57,322 nt of DNA from Vreelandella rituensis (GTDB taxonomy: Bacteria > Pseudomonadota > Gammaproteobacteria > Pseudomonadales > Halomonadaceae). The notes beneath the pieces are model-generated. The model made no database searches. It was not told where the DNA came from and was given only the letters and a program-made list of their open reading frames with translations. The stretch lies in contig NZ_QPIJ01000023.1 of the NCBI RefSeq assembly GCF_003336665.1, positions 1 to 57,322 of the forward strand, in the 5' to 3' direction. The position numbers and the translations under genes were made by a program. Of the stretch, positions 43,612-52,938 are shown one piece after another (the stretch's first letter is position 1; each line of letters opens with the position of its first letter).

Positions 43612-45132
43612 TTAGAAAAAGCCCAGCGGATTGATGTCGTAGCTCACCAGCAAGTTTTTGGTTTGCTGGTAGTGTTCAAGCGCCACCTTGTGGGTTTCGC
43701 GACCCACCCCGGACTTCTTGTAGCCACCGAATGCCGCATGTGCCGGGTACTGGTGATAGCAGTTGGTCCAGACGCGCCCGGCCTGAATGCCACGTCCCAT
43801 GCGGAAAGCGACATTCATGTCGCGGCTCCATACCCCGGCGCCCAGACCGAACTCGGTGTCGTTGGCGATCGCTAAGGCTTCCTCTTCGTCCTTGAAAGTG
43901 GTGACCGCCACTACCGGACCGAAGATTTCTTCCTGGAAGACGCGCATCTTGTTATTGCCCTTGAGCAAGGTCGGCTGAATGTAATAGCCATTGCTTAGCG
44001 GAGCATCCAGTGACTCCTTATCCCCACCGCTCAAGAACTCGGCGCCCTCTTCACGGGCGATATCCATGTAGGACATGATCTTGTCGAACTGTTCCTGGGA
44101 GGCCTGGGCGCCCACCTGGACATCGGTATCCAGGGGATTGCCGCGTTTGATGCTCTGGGTACGCTCGATCACCTTGGCCATGAAGTCGTCATACATCGAC
44201 TCCTGAATCAGCGCCCGCGAGGGGCAGGTGCAGACTTCGCCCTGGTTGAAAAACGCCAGCACCAGTCCTTCCACGGCCTTGTCGATGAATTGAGGCTCGG
44301 CATTCATGATGTCGGCAAAGTAAATGTTGGGTGATTTCCCTCCCAGCTCCACGGTAGAGGGTATGATGTTCTCGGCGGCGCACTTGAGAATGTGCGAGCC
44401 CACCGGGGTGGAGCCGGTGAAGGCAATCTTGGCGATACGCTTGCTGGTGGCCAGTGCCTGGCCTGCTTCGGCGCCATAGCCGTTGACGATATTGAGCACG
44501 CCGGGAGGCAAGAGATCACCGACCAGCTCGGCCAGCTTGAGGATCGACGCCGGGGTCTGCTCGGCGGGCTTGAGTACCACGCAGTTACCTGCGGCAAGCG
44601 CTGGCGCGAGTTTCCATACCGCCATCAGTATCGGGAAGTTCCAGGGAATGATCTGCCCCACAACACCCAATGGCTCATGAAAATGGTAGGCCACGGTATT
44701 GGCATCGATATCCGCCGCGGTACCTTCCTGAGCGCGGATGCAGCCGGCAAAGTAGCGGAAATGGTCGATCGCCAATGGAATGTCGGCGTTGAGTGTTTCA
44801 CGCACGGCCTTGCCATTGTCCCAGGTTTCCGCCACGGCGAGCATTTCCAGGTTCTGCTCCATGCGATCGGCAATCTTGAGCAGAAGATTGCTGCGCTCCC
44901 CTGCGGAAGTCTTGCCCCAGGCAGGTGCCGCTTGATGGGCGGCGTCCAGGGCTTTGTCGATATCTTCGCCGCTGGAACGGGGGATCTCGCAGAATACCTC
45001 GCCGTTGACGGGGCTGATGTTGTCGAAGTACTGCCCTTTTACCGGCGCGACGAATTCACCGCCGATAAAATTACCATAGCGCTTTTCAAACGAGACGACT
45101 GAACCTGATTGTCCGGGATTTGCATAGATCAT
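43612..45132 (-). CDS. exaC: NAD-dependent acetaldehyde dehydrogenase (ExaC-like)
   Basis: A 506-residue aldehyde dehydrogenase close to ExaC/Aco[36 protein letters not shown] with Glu262 and [13 protein letters not shown] with the catalytic cysteine at 301 or 303, ending [17 protein letters not shown]. These enzymes oxidise acetaldehyde in ethanol catabolism. The ATG at 45132 has a CAGGAG site; the longer reading is not needed. A LuxR response regulator gene diverges from it, and NahK/NosP-like signalling genes are next, the same gene group found around exaC in Pseudomonas. No PQQ-dependent ethanol dehydrogenase is in the window. Confidence 0.9.
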   Translation of the reverse strand: MIYANPGQSGSVVSFEKRYGNFIGGEFVAPVKGQYFDNISPVNGEVFCEIPRSSGEDIDKALDAAHQAAPAWGKTSAGERSNLLLKIADRMEQNLEMLAVAETWDNGKAVRETLNADIPLAIDHFRYFAGCIRAQEGTAADIDANTVAYHFHEPLGVVGQIIPWNFPILMAVWKLAPALAAGNCVVLKPAEQTPASILKLAELVGDLLPPGVLNIVNGYGAEAGQALATSKRIAKIAFTGSTPVGSHILKCAAENIIPSTVELGGKSPNIYFADIMNAEPQFIDKAVEGLVLAFFNQGEVCTCPSRALIQESMYDDFMAKVIERTQSIKRGNPLDTDVQVGAQASQEQFDKIMSYMDIAREEGAEFLSGGDKESLDAPLSNGYYIQPTLLKGNNKMRVFQEEIFGPVVAVTTFKDEEEALAIANDTEFGLGAGVWSRDMNVAFRMGRGIQAGRVWTNCYHQYPAHAAFGGYKKSGVGRETHKVALEHYQQTKNLLVSYDINPLGFF

Positions 45133-45252
45133 GGTAACGCTCCTGAGTATTATCATTATTGGGTTAGCTACCGCACCAGTGTTGGCTAGATAAGATGGCG
45201 GTGACATACCCCAACGGCAGGAGACGCCCTCGTTCCTTGGTAGGAGATAAGC

Positions 45253-45951
45253 ATGTATACCCTGATGGTGGCTGATGACCATCCGCTGTTTCGTGATGCG
45301 ATAAGCGCGGTGATAACCACTGGGTTACCCAATAGTCGCCTGCTGGAAGCCGCGAGTCTTGCCCAGGCATTGGCGCTGGCCGAGGAAAATCAGGAGCTGG
45401 ATTTGCTGCTACTGGATCTCAGCCTTCCCGATGCCGAAGACCTGAGCGGCTTACAGGCCCTTCGCCAGCGGTTTCCCAGCTTGGCGGTGGCGATCGTTTC
45501 CGCCCAGCAGGAGCGCCGACTGGTACTGGAAGCCATCACCATGGGAGCCGTGGGATATATTCCGAAATCAACGCCACGTAAGGCATTGCTCGCGGCAATC
45601 GGTCAAATACTCGAAGGCCAGGTCTATTTGCCACCTGATATCATGCGCCAGCCACCCGAGCCGGCCGTACCGTCACCCGACTCCCTGTTACGCCAACGCT
45701 TGACCTGCCTTACCGCCAAGCAGCTGGATGTACTCAGTTGCATGACGACCGGAGCCTCCAATAAGCTGATTGCGCGTGAATTGAACATTGCCGAAACCAC
45801 CGTCAAGACGCATGTATCCGCTATCTTGCGTAAGCTTGACGCTACAAGCCGGGTTCAAGCGATCGTCATGGTGGCCGAGGCGGATCTCAGCGGCTACCTC
45901 AGGCAGCGTCACCAAGATGAAGACAGCCGTCAAAACCCCGAGAAGCAATAA
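45253..45951 (+). CDS. LuxR-family response regulator (ErdR/AgmR-like)
   Basis: A 232-residue NarL/FixJ-type regulator: receiver domain with [12 protein letters not shown], phosphoacceptor Asp55 ([12 protein letters not shown]) and a Lys in YIPKSTP, and a C-terminal helix-turn-helix (about 148-200; [26 protein letters not shown] is seen as separate segments, then [14 protein letters not shown]). The AGGAG site at 45242-45246 precedes the ATG. It is divergent from exaC. ErdR-type regulators control ethanol and acetate genes in Pseudomonas, so control of exaC is likely but inferred. Candidate kinases are the next genes. Confidence 0.85.
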   Translation: MYTLMVADDHPLFRDAISAVITTGLPNSRLLEAASLAQALALAEENQELDLLLLDLSLPDAEDLSGLQALRQRFPSLAVAIVSAQQERRLVLEAITMGAVGYIPKSTPRKALLAAIGQILEGQVYLPPDIMRQPPEPAVPSPDSLLRQRLTCLTAKQLDVLSCMTTGASNKLIARELNIAETTVKTHVSAILRKLDATSRVQAIVMVAEADLSGYLRQRHQDEDSRQNPEKQ

Positions 45952-45958
45952 ATCCGAG

Positions 45959-47392
45959 CTAGGCGGAGCGCTCTTCCAGCAGGCTGGTCAGCAACATACG
46001 CAGCCGCAAGGGTTTCAATGGCTTGAGCAAACAGCTTATGTCCAGCTCCCGCGCATGGCGCTTGAGCTCGGCAACATGATTCGCCGTGATCACCACCACC
46101 GGCAAGGCGGGATAACATCGCCTCAGGCGCAAGGCAAGCGTCAATCCATCCTCGCCTGCGTCACCCAGATGATAGTCCACCAATAGCACGGCAGGTTCTT
46201 CACCATCACTCGCCGCCTCCAATGCGCTTAGCGAAGCAGCGGTTCGCACACGACACCCCCAGCCTCTCAGCAGCGCCTGCATCCCTTCGAGAATCGCCGG
46301 ATCGTCGTCGATCACCCAGACCACCGCACCCTGCAACGCCCCCTGCCCGACCTTAGTGGCCTCCACTGCGCGCTGCGAGCGTTGCGCAAGCTGGCCGTAG
46401 GGCACCCTAATCGAGAAAATCGCCCCTCGCCCCGAGAGTGATTTCAGCAAGATCGGATGCTTGAGAATCGTGCTGATGCGATCCACGATCGCTAATCCCA
46501 AGCCTAGCCCACGGCTATGCGATTCATGGCTCGGTTGAGCGCGGCGAAACTCCAGAAAAATCGCTTCTTGCTGAAGTTCAGGGATACCGGGGCCGGTATC
46601 TCCCACCATGATTTCAAGCCCATCGGGACGTCTCCGACACCCTAGCAGCAGGTGGCCCTGCTCGGTATAACGCACGGCATTACTGAGGAAGTTGCGAATC
46701 ACCCGAGCCAGCAAGGCAAGGTCGGAAGCCACGACCACGCTCGAAGGAACGTAGTTCAACGTCAAGCCGCGAACCGCCGCCACCTGACGGTATTCCTCGG
46801 CCAAGGCATCTAATAAACAATTGACTCGAAAAGGCGCAATGTCCGCCTTGAGAATCCCCGCATCCAGGCGTGACATATCCACCAAGGTACCCAGCAACGC
46901 TTCGACATCCTTGAGCGAACGGCCGATATGTCCCACGAGTAGCATCGAATCCCGGGGCAGGCTGTGTTCTTCCAGGGCACTGGCAAATAACCTTGCCGCA
47001 TTCAACGGTTGCAAAAGGTCATGCGTCACAGCGGCAAGAAACTTGGTCTTGGAAAGGTTGGCGGCCTCGGCATCCGCCTTGGCCTCGTGCAGCTGCGAAT
47101 TGGCCTGGCCCAATTCATCCAGGGTACGATGCAAGGCTTCAGTACGCTCGCGCACTTGTTCTGCCAGCAAGACAGCATGTTCGAAGGCGGCATAAGGCGC
47201 GCCGTTAGCGGCGCCTCCAGATTCTACCCGCTCCATCAATGCATGGCAGATTCGCCGTAGCCGCCGGTTTTCCTCCGCCAGTGCTCGCTCGGAAGGTGTC
47301 TCGGGAATAATATCAGGGGTATCGCGCAAGAGATCCAAAAGCCACCCCGGTAAAGGTTTGGTTGACGTGCATGCCGTGATGCTGTTCGCCAT
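45959..47392 (-). CDS. Hybrid histidine kinase (NahK/ErcS-like)
   Basis: A 477-residue soluble hybrid kinase. A coiled N-terminal part (about 35-115), phosphoacceptor His124 in AAVTHDLLQPLNA, ATPase domain (FLSNAVRYTEQG, GDTGPGIP, SRGLGLGLAIVD) and a C-terminal receiver (VVWVIDDDPAILE; LLVDYHLGDAGEDG; KPLKP). It matches Pseudomonas NahK, whose partner NosP is encoded just upstream, as here. There is no transmembrane helix. The ATG overlaps the upstream FIST gene by 80 bases in another frame; a later start is possible. It should respond to a signal passed by the FIST protein. Confidence 0.85.
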   Translation of the reverse strand: MANSITACTSTKPLPGWLLDLLRDTPDIIPETPSERALAEENRRLRRICHALMERVESGGAANGAPYAAFEHAVLLAEQVRERTEALHRTLDELGQANSQLHEAKADAEAANLSKTKFLAAVTHDLLQPLNAARLFASALEEHSLPRDSMLLVGHIGRSLKDVEALLGTLVDMSRLDAGILKADIAPFRVNCLLDALAEEYRQVAAVRGLTLNYVPSSVVVASDLALLARVIRNFLSNAVRYTEQGHLLLGCRRRPDGLEIMVGDTGPGIPELQQEAIFLEFRRAQPSHESHSRGLGLGLAIVDRISTILKHPILLKSLSGRGAIFSIRVPYGQLAQRSQRAVEATKVGQGALQGAVVWVIDDDPAILEGMQALLRGWGCRVRTAASLSALEAASDGEEPAVLLVDYHLGDAGEDGLTLALRLRRCYPALPVVVITANHVAELKRHARELDISCLLKPLKPLRLRMLLTSLLEERSA

Positions 47393-48485
47393 AGGTATTG
47401 AACCCCACCACGCGGGAACGCTTCAACAATTGCGACGCCTGGCCCAGCTCTCCCAGCGCTTCCAGTTCCAGCCGTCTCAAAAAGCAGTCACAGCCGATCA
47501 CCAGGCTGGGCGTGCCTAGCCGCTGATGCAGAGAATCGAGCATTTGATGCAAGTCATGCAACAAGGGGGCGGGTCGCATGGCGGTGAGTACGATGCCATT
47601 TTCCACCGCACAGTAAAAACTCAGGCTGGCATCCTCGTTGACCCGTTGTATGGAGCGAATATAGTGCTGGTCGCCCAGCCGTACCGCCATGGGGTGGCGA
47701 GCAAACACCTTTGGCCCTAGCGCAGCTTTCGCCACGCCCACCATTTCCGCGTAGGCATCGGCGGCGGGCATGGCATTGAGCTCCAGCACGCGCCGGCTTT
47801 CACTATCCGCTTGTGTCACTACCAGCTTATGCTCAAGCGGCAGCAAATGATGGGTGGAAAAAACCTCGAACGGTAAGGGCGTGTTGATCATGATCACCAC
47901 GGCGGCGCGGGCGTAAAAACGTCCCTGAGCATACACATGGGTGTGAGCCAGGCGGTTATCGTCTCCTGCCGAGCCACCGAAACTGGGGATACGCCCCAAG
48001 GCGGCATCCAGGGTGGCCAGAACCTGCTCTTCGCTGCTGGAAAGGCCGTCGAGCAAGGTCAGGGCAAAACTATGCTCATTGATCGATGCTAATGCCCGGG
48101 CGCGGCAATTCTCCAACAACTGATCCACCAGGCGTTGGGCACGCAAAAGATCGAAACGTTCCAAGTCCTCGACCAGGGCGCAATCCACCGCAAAATAGCG
48201 TCGATCAAAACCGATGGCGACCACGCATCCTCGATCGTAACCTTGCGGTGTAATTTCCCCTGCCGTGGTGCAGCCGCTGACCTTTATTCCGCAAAATGCC
48301 GTTTCCAGCGCGCGCCCCAAGGCTTCAAGCGGATATTCGGCACTACAGAAAAACAGCACGAAACCTAGCTCTGCATGCTTGAGAGCCCTGGCCAGCTTTT
48401 CGGCAGCGCATTCAGGGTCTTGGCTACGACTGGCCGCCGTACGAACCGGCATAGTAGTCGCAGAAGTATCAGCGGAGATTTCCAA
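47313..48485 (-). CDS. FIST-domain sensor (NosP-like)
   Basis: A 390-residue protein with an N-terminal FIST domain (about 25-220; VLFFCSAEYPLEALGRALE, SGCTTAGEITPQGYDRGCVV, GGSAGDD) and a FIST_C part (about 225-370; EMVGVAKAALGPKVF, VGFNTYGEQHHGMHVN). In Pseudomonas and relatives such proteins (NosP) bind heme and sense nitric oxide for a co-encoded hybrid kinase. Here the gene overlaps the kinase by 80 bases, an unusually long overlap that suggests linked translation. Whether it binds heme is not visible in sequence. Confidence 0.82.
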   Translation of the reverse strand: MEISADTSATTMPVRTAASRSQDPECAAEKLARALKHAELGFVLFFCSAEYPLEALGRALETAFCGIKVSGCTTAGEITPQGYDRGCVVAIGFDRRYFAVDCALVEDLERFDLLRAQRLVDQLLENCRARALASINEHSFALTLLDGLSSSEEQVLATLDAALGRIPSFGGSAGDDNRLAHTHVYAQGRFYARAAVVIMINTPLPFEVFSTHHLLPLEHKLVVTQADSESRRVLELNAMPAADAYAEMVGVAKAALGPKVFARHPMAVRLGDQHYIRSIQRVNEDASLSFYCAVENGIVLTAMRPAPLLHDLHQMLDSLHQRLGTPSLVIGCDCFLRRLELEALGELGQASQLLKRSRVVGFNTYGEQHHGMHVNQTFTGVAFGSLARYP

Positions 48486-48587
48486 TATGCACCCCCCTTG
48501 GAAGACAACCGCTCAAGCGCAAAAGCCTTGAACGGCTACTTTTACCTTTACTCCTACCTCTACTTTTAGCAAGAGCTATAAACGTTG

Positions 48588-50855
48588 CTAACCAGAGACC
48601 TGAACGTTTCTCCAAGCCTCCATAGCCGCCAAGGTACGCTCCGCGGTTTCAAATAATTGTTGCAAGGCAGCGTCTATTTGGAATTGATTCTCTTCCTGAG
48701 CTAAAAGCTCCACGTCTTTGGCTTGCCGGGCCAGACGTGCGCCCCCCAGACTTGCCGATTCACCGCGTAACTGATGGGCCAGGCGGCCAATTTCTCGAAG
48801 TGGCGATACTCGGTTCGACGGTGCTTCTGCGGCGTGATTGCCGGCTGTTATCTCAGTTTCTGACAGAGCCATCAAATCGGCCAGGTAATAATTGATATGC
48901 TGATGATGCAGCTCGACCAATTGAACCACTCCCCCGACACCCAGCATGGCGCTCAGGTTTTCCAGGATCGCGGTATCCAGTAACGGCGCCAGATTCGCCG
49001 GGTCATGCCAGCATAACCGTTGCGTTGGCGAAAGCGGGGGTTCCAGTTGCCGGGAAAGCAGTTCGTCAAGGACCGTCAACGATAATGGTTTGGTGATATA
49101 TCCGCTCATGCCCGCAGCAAGGCAGCGGGCACGATCGTCGTCATAACCACCAGCCGTCATGGCGACGATGGGTACCTCCTTCAACCAGCCGGTTTGCTCA
49201 CGCAACTGGCGGGTTATCTCCAGCCCATCCATGTCCGGCAATTGAATATCCATGAAAATTAGCGCTACCTGCTGATTTTTCACACAGCTCAAGGCTTCAC
49301 CGCCCGTGCCCGCGCATATCACCTTGCAGCCCAAATGCTCCAGCATGCCGACCGCTACCTTTTGATTGACCGGATTATCCTCCACCAACAACAGGGTTAC
49401 GCCGTTGAAATGCTGCTGGGCAGGAATAAGGGCATCAGGCAAGCGTTGCGGTTCAGCTTTCACTAGCGGCAGTTTCAACCAGAACTCACTGCCTTGGCCG
49501 GGAGTACTTTCCACGTCTATTTGACCCTGCATGGCAACCACCAGACGTTTGCATATCGCCAAGCCCAAGCCGGTACCGCCATAGCGGCGAGTCACGCTGT
49601 TATCTGCCTGCTGGAAGGGTTCAAACAAGCGCGCCTGTTGTAATGAGGTCAAACCACATCCGGTATCGCTGACGCTTAGATACAAGTCGCCAGCGCGGGC
49701 AAAGACACTTACCTGAATGCTTCCGTGCTTAGTGAATTTGATGGCATTGGCGATCAAATTAAGCAGGATCTGGCGCAACCGTCCGGCATCCATCAGTATC
49801 CATTCGGGAAGCTCGGTATCAAACGTTACCTTCAAGGCAACTCCCTTGGCCTGCGCCTTGGGCTTGAACAATGCGGCCACGCTCTCTACCAACGGCTTAA
49901 TTTGGGTAGGAACGGCTTCAAGAGTCAGATGGCCGGCTTCAATCTTGGAAAAATCGAGAATTTCATTGATCAACTCCAGCAGCTGGTTGGCACTCTCATG
50001 GATGGTATAGGCGTAGTCACGGACATTTTCGGACTTAACCGGCGCCAGGAGTAATTCACTCATGCCGATCACGCCATTGAGCGGCGTACGCACCTCATGA
50101 CTGACGATGGCCAGAAAGTCGGATTTGGCACGACTGGCGGCTTGAGCTTGATGAGCCGTTACTTTCAATTGATGGCTCAAAAGCTCCTGTTCGCGCCGGG
50201 CGGCTGTACTTTCGCGCATTTCTCGCACCAGAAAGATCACCACTAACAGCGCTGCCAAGCTCATTGCCATGATCAAGCTAAGCAAGAGGCTGTATAAGAC
50301 GTTCAGTTGGTTACGCGCTTGAGTGGCAGCTTTCGCTAAATGACCGTTGATCGCAATCACAAAACGTTCGGTCAGTTGCGCCAATGCTTTAATCCGCGCT
50401 TCCAGCTCACGCAGGTGCGGTGTCTCAAACGAAGCGGCTGGGACAATCAGCGGGTCCAGCGCATCCAGTGCCTGCTGGATCTGGGGAATCAGTTGCTGGC
50501 CGGCGGGAATGCTTTGCAGCAATTCGCTGATTTCCCCACCAGTCAGTAGGTTAATGCGGCTATAGAGCAGTTCGAAGCGTAAGCTAAGCTCTTGCCTTTG
50601 CGACTCTTCGATGGGGGCCGGCAAAGTGCCCAAGAGATGATTAAGTAGCTGCACCGTATCTCGGTCCAGCTTGTACGCTACCCAGGCGGTGTCTTCTCTC
50701 AAGCTTCGCGTCAGCCCGTCCTGACGCCAGGCGACTAAAGACGCCACCACCAAGGCAGCTGCAAATAACATGACGGCAATGATCGCCACACCTTTCAAAC
50801 GACGAGGATAACGCAACACCTGAGGAGCGCTCATAGGAGAACGCTTAATGGACAT
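48588..50855 (-). CDS. Membrane hybrid histidine kinase with Hpt domain
   Basis: A 755-residue sensor. Helices at about 22-43 and 188-211 flank a periplasmic helical sensor. Then His253 (FLAIVSHEVRTPLNG), an ATPase domain (NLIANAIKFTKHG, DTGCGLT, GGTGLGLAICKRL), a receiver with phosphoacceptor Asp536 (LIFMDIQLPDMDG), and a C-terminal Hpt domain with His694 in RLAHQLRGESASLGG. It therefore carries a full phosphorelay. Its start overlaps the upstream periplasmic gene by 11 bases, and there is no strong ribosome site, so translation is probably coupled. It may phosphorylate the LuxR regulator nearby, but this is a guess. Confidence 0.88.
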   Translation of the reverse strand: MSIKRSPMSAPQVLRYPRRLKGVAIIAVMLFAAALVVASLVAWRQDGLTRSLREDTAWVAYKLDRDTVQLLNHLLGTLPAPIEESQRQELSLRFELLYSRINLLTGGEISELLQSIPAGQQLIPQIQQALDALDPLIVPAASFETPHLRELEARIKALAQLTERFVIAINGHLAKAATQARNQLNVLYSLLLSLIMAMSLAALLVVIFLVREMRESTAARREQELLSHQLKVTAHQAQAASRAKSDFLAIVSHEVRTPLNGVIGMSELLLAPVKSENVRDYAYTIHESANQLLELINEILDFSKIEAGHLTLEAVPTQIKPLVESVAALFKPKAQAKGVALKVTFDTELPEWILMDAGRLRQILLNLIANAIKFTKHGSIQVSVFARAGDLYLSVSDTGCGLTSLQQARLFEPFQQADNSVTRRYGGTGLGLAICKRLVVAMQGQIDVESTPGQGSEFWLKLPLVKAEPQRLPDALIPAQQHFNGVTLLLVEDNPVNQKVAVGMLEHLGCKVICAGTGGEALSCVKNQQVALIFMDIQLPDMDGLEITRQLREQTGWLKEVPIVAMTAGGYDDDRARCLAAGMSGYITKPLSLTVLDELLSRQLEPPLSPTQRLCWHDPANLAPLLDTAILENLSAMLGVGGVVQLVELHHQHINYYLADLMALSETEITAGNHAAEAPSNRVSPLREIGRLAHQLRGESASLGGARLARQAKDVELLAQEENQFQIDAALQQLFETAERTLAAMEAWRNVQVSG

Positions 50856-51363
50856 GAATATGCATTACTTGCCAGACCGAGCGAAAACGGAATGTTTCGC
50901 CGAGCAGTTCTGCATGGTCATCAAATGGATACAGCACCCAGAGCGGCCCGAATTCGCGAATTGGCATGAGCTCACCTCCACGACGTATGGCTAACAGGAC
51001 ATCGTAGTTATACAGATCGGCAATCGGGAGAGTAGCTTCGTAATCGTTAAGCGCCTTTACGTAGACCTGCTCTCCTTTAGCGTCGAGCATTTCAAGTAAA
51101 TTACGCAGCAACGGGCCGCTGTAATAACCGGACGTTTCCGTCCAGGGAGTTCCCGTTTCAAAACCATGAAAGGGCATTGCTCCCAACATGGCAAGATCAA
51201 ACTGAGCTTCATCGCCCACGTTGGTTACTGAAATATCGCCACTCACCATCAAGATGACCGGGCCGATGGGCAATGGCAAACCAAGCTTGTTTTCGGCGTG
51301 AAGCGGTGCCCAGGGAATCACGCATCCCATCAACATCACCCATGCCAACACTATATTTTTCAC
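50845..51363 (-). CDS. Periplasmic molybdopterin-oxidoreductase-like protein
   Basis: A 172-residue exported protein. I choose the GTG at 51363 (AGGAAC site) over the ATG at 51435 because it gives a clean signal peptide (KNIVLAWVMLMGCVIPWAPLHA). The mature part has the sulfite-oxidase-type fold pattern seen in GDISVTNVGDEAQFDLAMLG, TPWTETSGYYSGPLLRNLLE and GPLWVLYPFDD. It lacks the molybdopterin-binding cysteine region in the usual place, so it may be a ligand-binding partner rather than an enzyme. It overlaps the hybrid kinase gene and probably feeds it a periplasmic signal. Confidence 0.7.
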   Translation of the reverse strand: MKNIVLAWVMLMGCVIPWAPLHAENKLGLPLPIGPVILMVSGDISVTNVGDEAQFDLAMLGAMPFHGFETGTPWTETSGYYSGPLLRNLLEMLDAKGEQVYVKALNDYEATLPIADLYNYDVLLAIRRGGELMPIREFGPLWVLYPFDDHAELLGETFRFRSVWQVMHIHVH

Positions 51364-51527
51364 GTAGCTGTTCCTATAGTCTAACGACCTGACACGCTGT
51401 TCGGCATAAAAAAAGATGACGCAAGAATACGCCATCTCATGGTGAAGGTCAGGTCATCCAACAAATTCCAGGTTCCTCTATCTGGCTTCAGCTTTTCTTC
51501 GATGACTGCTTTCTTTTTTCTTTCCAG

Positions 51528-52340
51528 TTAGCTTGTTTCCACATAATCGATATTGACGAGGTCCTTATAAGCATGCCAGCTGGCATGTCCCAGTACCGGA
51601 AGCACCAACGCCAGGCCGATATAGAACGTCAGCACTCCGATCAGCACACAGCCGGTCAATATCGCTGCCCACAAGAGCATGGGACGGAAATTCTTCGACA
51701 CAGCCCGTACACTGGCTTCGATGCCTTCCATGAAGGTCAGGTCCTGATCCATGAGGGTGGGAATCGCCACCACGCTGATGGTAAAAGCCCCAAATGCCAG
51801 CACGCCTCCTGCTGCCGTTCCCACGGCCAGCATGCTTAATCCCTCGGACGTGGTCAAAAGGGAAGTATACAGCGTCTCGGGGCTAGGCACTTCAAAGCCG
51901 AAAAACAAGGCAAACAACAATGTCGCCAAGCGAATCCAAGCCATGAAGAAGATCATCATCATCACGCCCATCATTGCCAACTGCCCGGCATGGGGTCTCC
52001 AGCTACCGAAGGCATCGCCCAAGTGAGCCGGCCGGCCTTGCTCAAGGGCACGGCTGATCCCATAAGAACCTACCGCAACCAGCGGCCCAAGAAACATGAA
52101 GCCCGCAATCAGCGGCAACAGCCAGTGCCAATAACCCAAGGTGAAGGTACCGACGGTGATCGCGATACTCCACCCCACCCAAAACATCCCATATGACAGA
52201 CTGACTGCCATGGCTCGCCGGAAATCTTCGAAACCGGCGGCCAACCAAACTCTCGGTCTTTCCATTCCTATCTTGTTGATTGAAATTTGCACCCTGGAGG
52301 AGTCCGGGTAGGCTTGTTTTTTTGTCGTGGCCTCACTCAT
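51528..52340 (-). CDS. DUF2189 membrane protein
   Basis: A 270-residue integral membrane protein of the DUF2189 family with about six to seven hydrophobic helices (YGMFWVGWSIAITVGTFTLG, LIAGFMFLGPLVAVGSYGIS and others). The ATG at 52340 has an AGGAG site. The function of the family is unknown. It lies upstream, on the same strand, of the signalling genes, with 164 bases to the next coding sequence. Confidence 0.82.
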   Translation of the reverse strand: MSEATTKKQAYPDSSRVQISINKIGMERPRVWLAAGFEDFRRAMAVSLSYGMFWVGWSIAITVGTFTLGYWHWLLPLIAGFMFLGPLVAVGSYGISRALEQGRPAHLGDAFGSWRPHAGQLAMMGVMMMIFFMAWIRLATLLFALFFGFEVPSPETLYTSLLTTSEGLSMLAVGTAAGGVLAFGAFTISVVAIPTLMDQDLTFMEGIEASVRAVSKNFRPMLLWAAILTGCVLIGVLTFYIGLALVLPVLGHASWHAYKDLVNIDYVETS

Positions 52341-52495
52341 GGCATGGCTCCTGTGGTTCACCCTTAAACCGCTAATCCCGACATAATGTCGTAATGCCAG
52401 TTTAATGTAGCCGAGTTCCCCACACTCTGTCCGCAAACCCAATTAAACGGTACAAAAATTCCACCAGAGTGGCTGTTAGGATCGATTAAAATCGC

Positions 52496-52924
52496 TCAAC
52501 GCACGATCATCACTGAAACTTTGGAGTGATGCACCACATGTTCGGCATTGGGTCCCAACACATAATCGATAAACTTGCGCTTATTGTGCGAGGCCATAAC
52601 GATCAAATCCGCGTCCAGCTTCTTCCCAGCCTTGATTATCGCCTCCCAAGGCGAACCATCGACGATCACGCTCTGTACCTTGATATCCTCCGGCACATGT
52701 TGCTGGATGAATTCATGCTGCGCTTGCGAGATGGCTTCATGAGCCTTCTCGGAAAAACCTTCAGGAAAATAGGAGCCCACCATGGGCATCCGGTAGTCCG
52801 GTAATGCCGTGACGATATGCAACGAGGCCCCAAAGGTCTTGCACAACGTCAGTGCCGTGGGTAATGCCTTCTCCCACGAGCTTTCTTCGTTGATATCCAC
52901 CGGCAATAGGATCTTCTTGTACAT
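52496..52924 (-). CDS. Universal stress protein (UspA/TeaD-like)
   Basis: A 142-residue Usp domain protein beginning MYKKILLPVDINEESSWEKA. It has DLIVMASHNKRKFIDYVLGP and a final VVHHSKVSVMIVR. The nucleotide-binding loop (usually Gly-2x-Gly-9x-Gly-Ser) is altered to HNKRKFIDYVLGPNAE, so ATP binding is uncertain. It lies 14 bases after the TRAP permease gene on the same strand. In Halomonas elongata the ectoine TRAP system TeaABC has a Usp, TeaD, that adjusts transport; the same pairing with a different TRAP class occurs here. Confidence 0.88.
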   Translation of the reverse strand: MYKKILLPVDINEESSWEKALPTALTLCKTFGASLHIVTALPDYRMPMVGSYFPEGFSEKAHEAISQAQHEFIQQHVPEDIKVQSVIVDGSPWEAIIKAGKKLDADLIVMASHNKRKFIDYVLGPNAEHVVHHSKVSVMIVR

Positions 52925-52938
52925 GCTATCTCCCTCCT

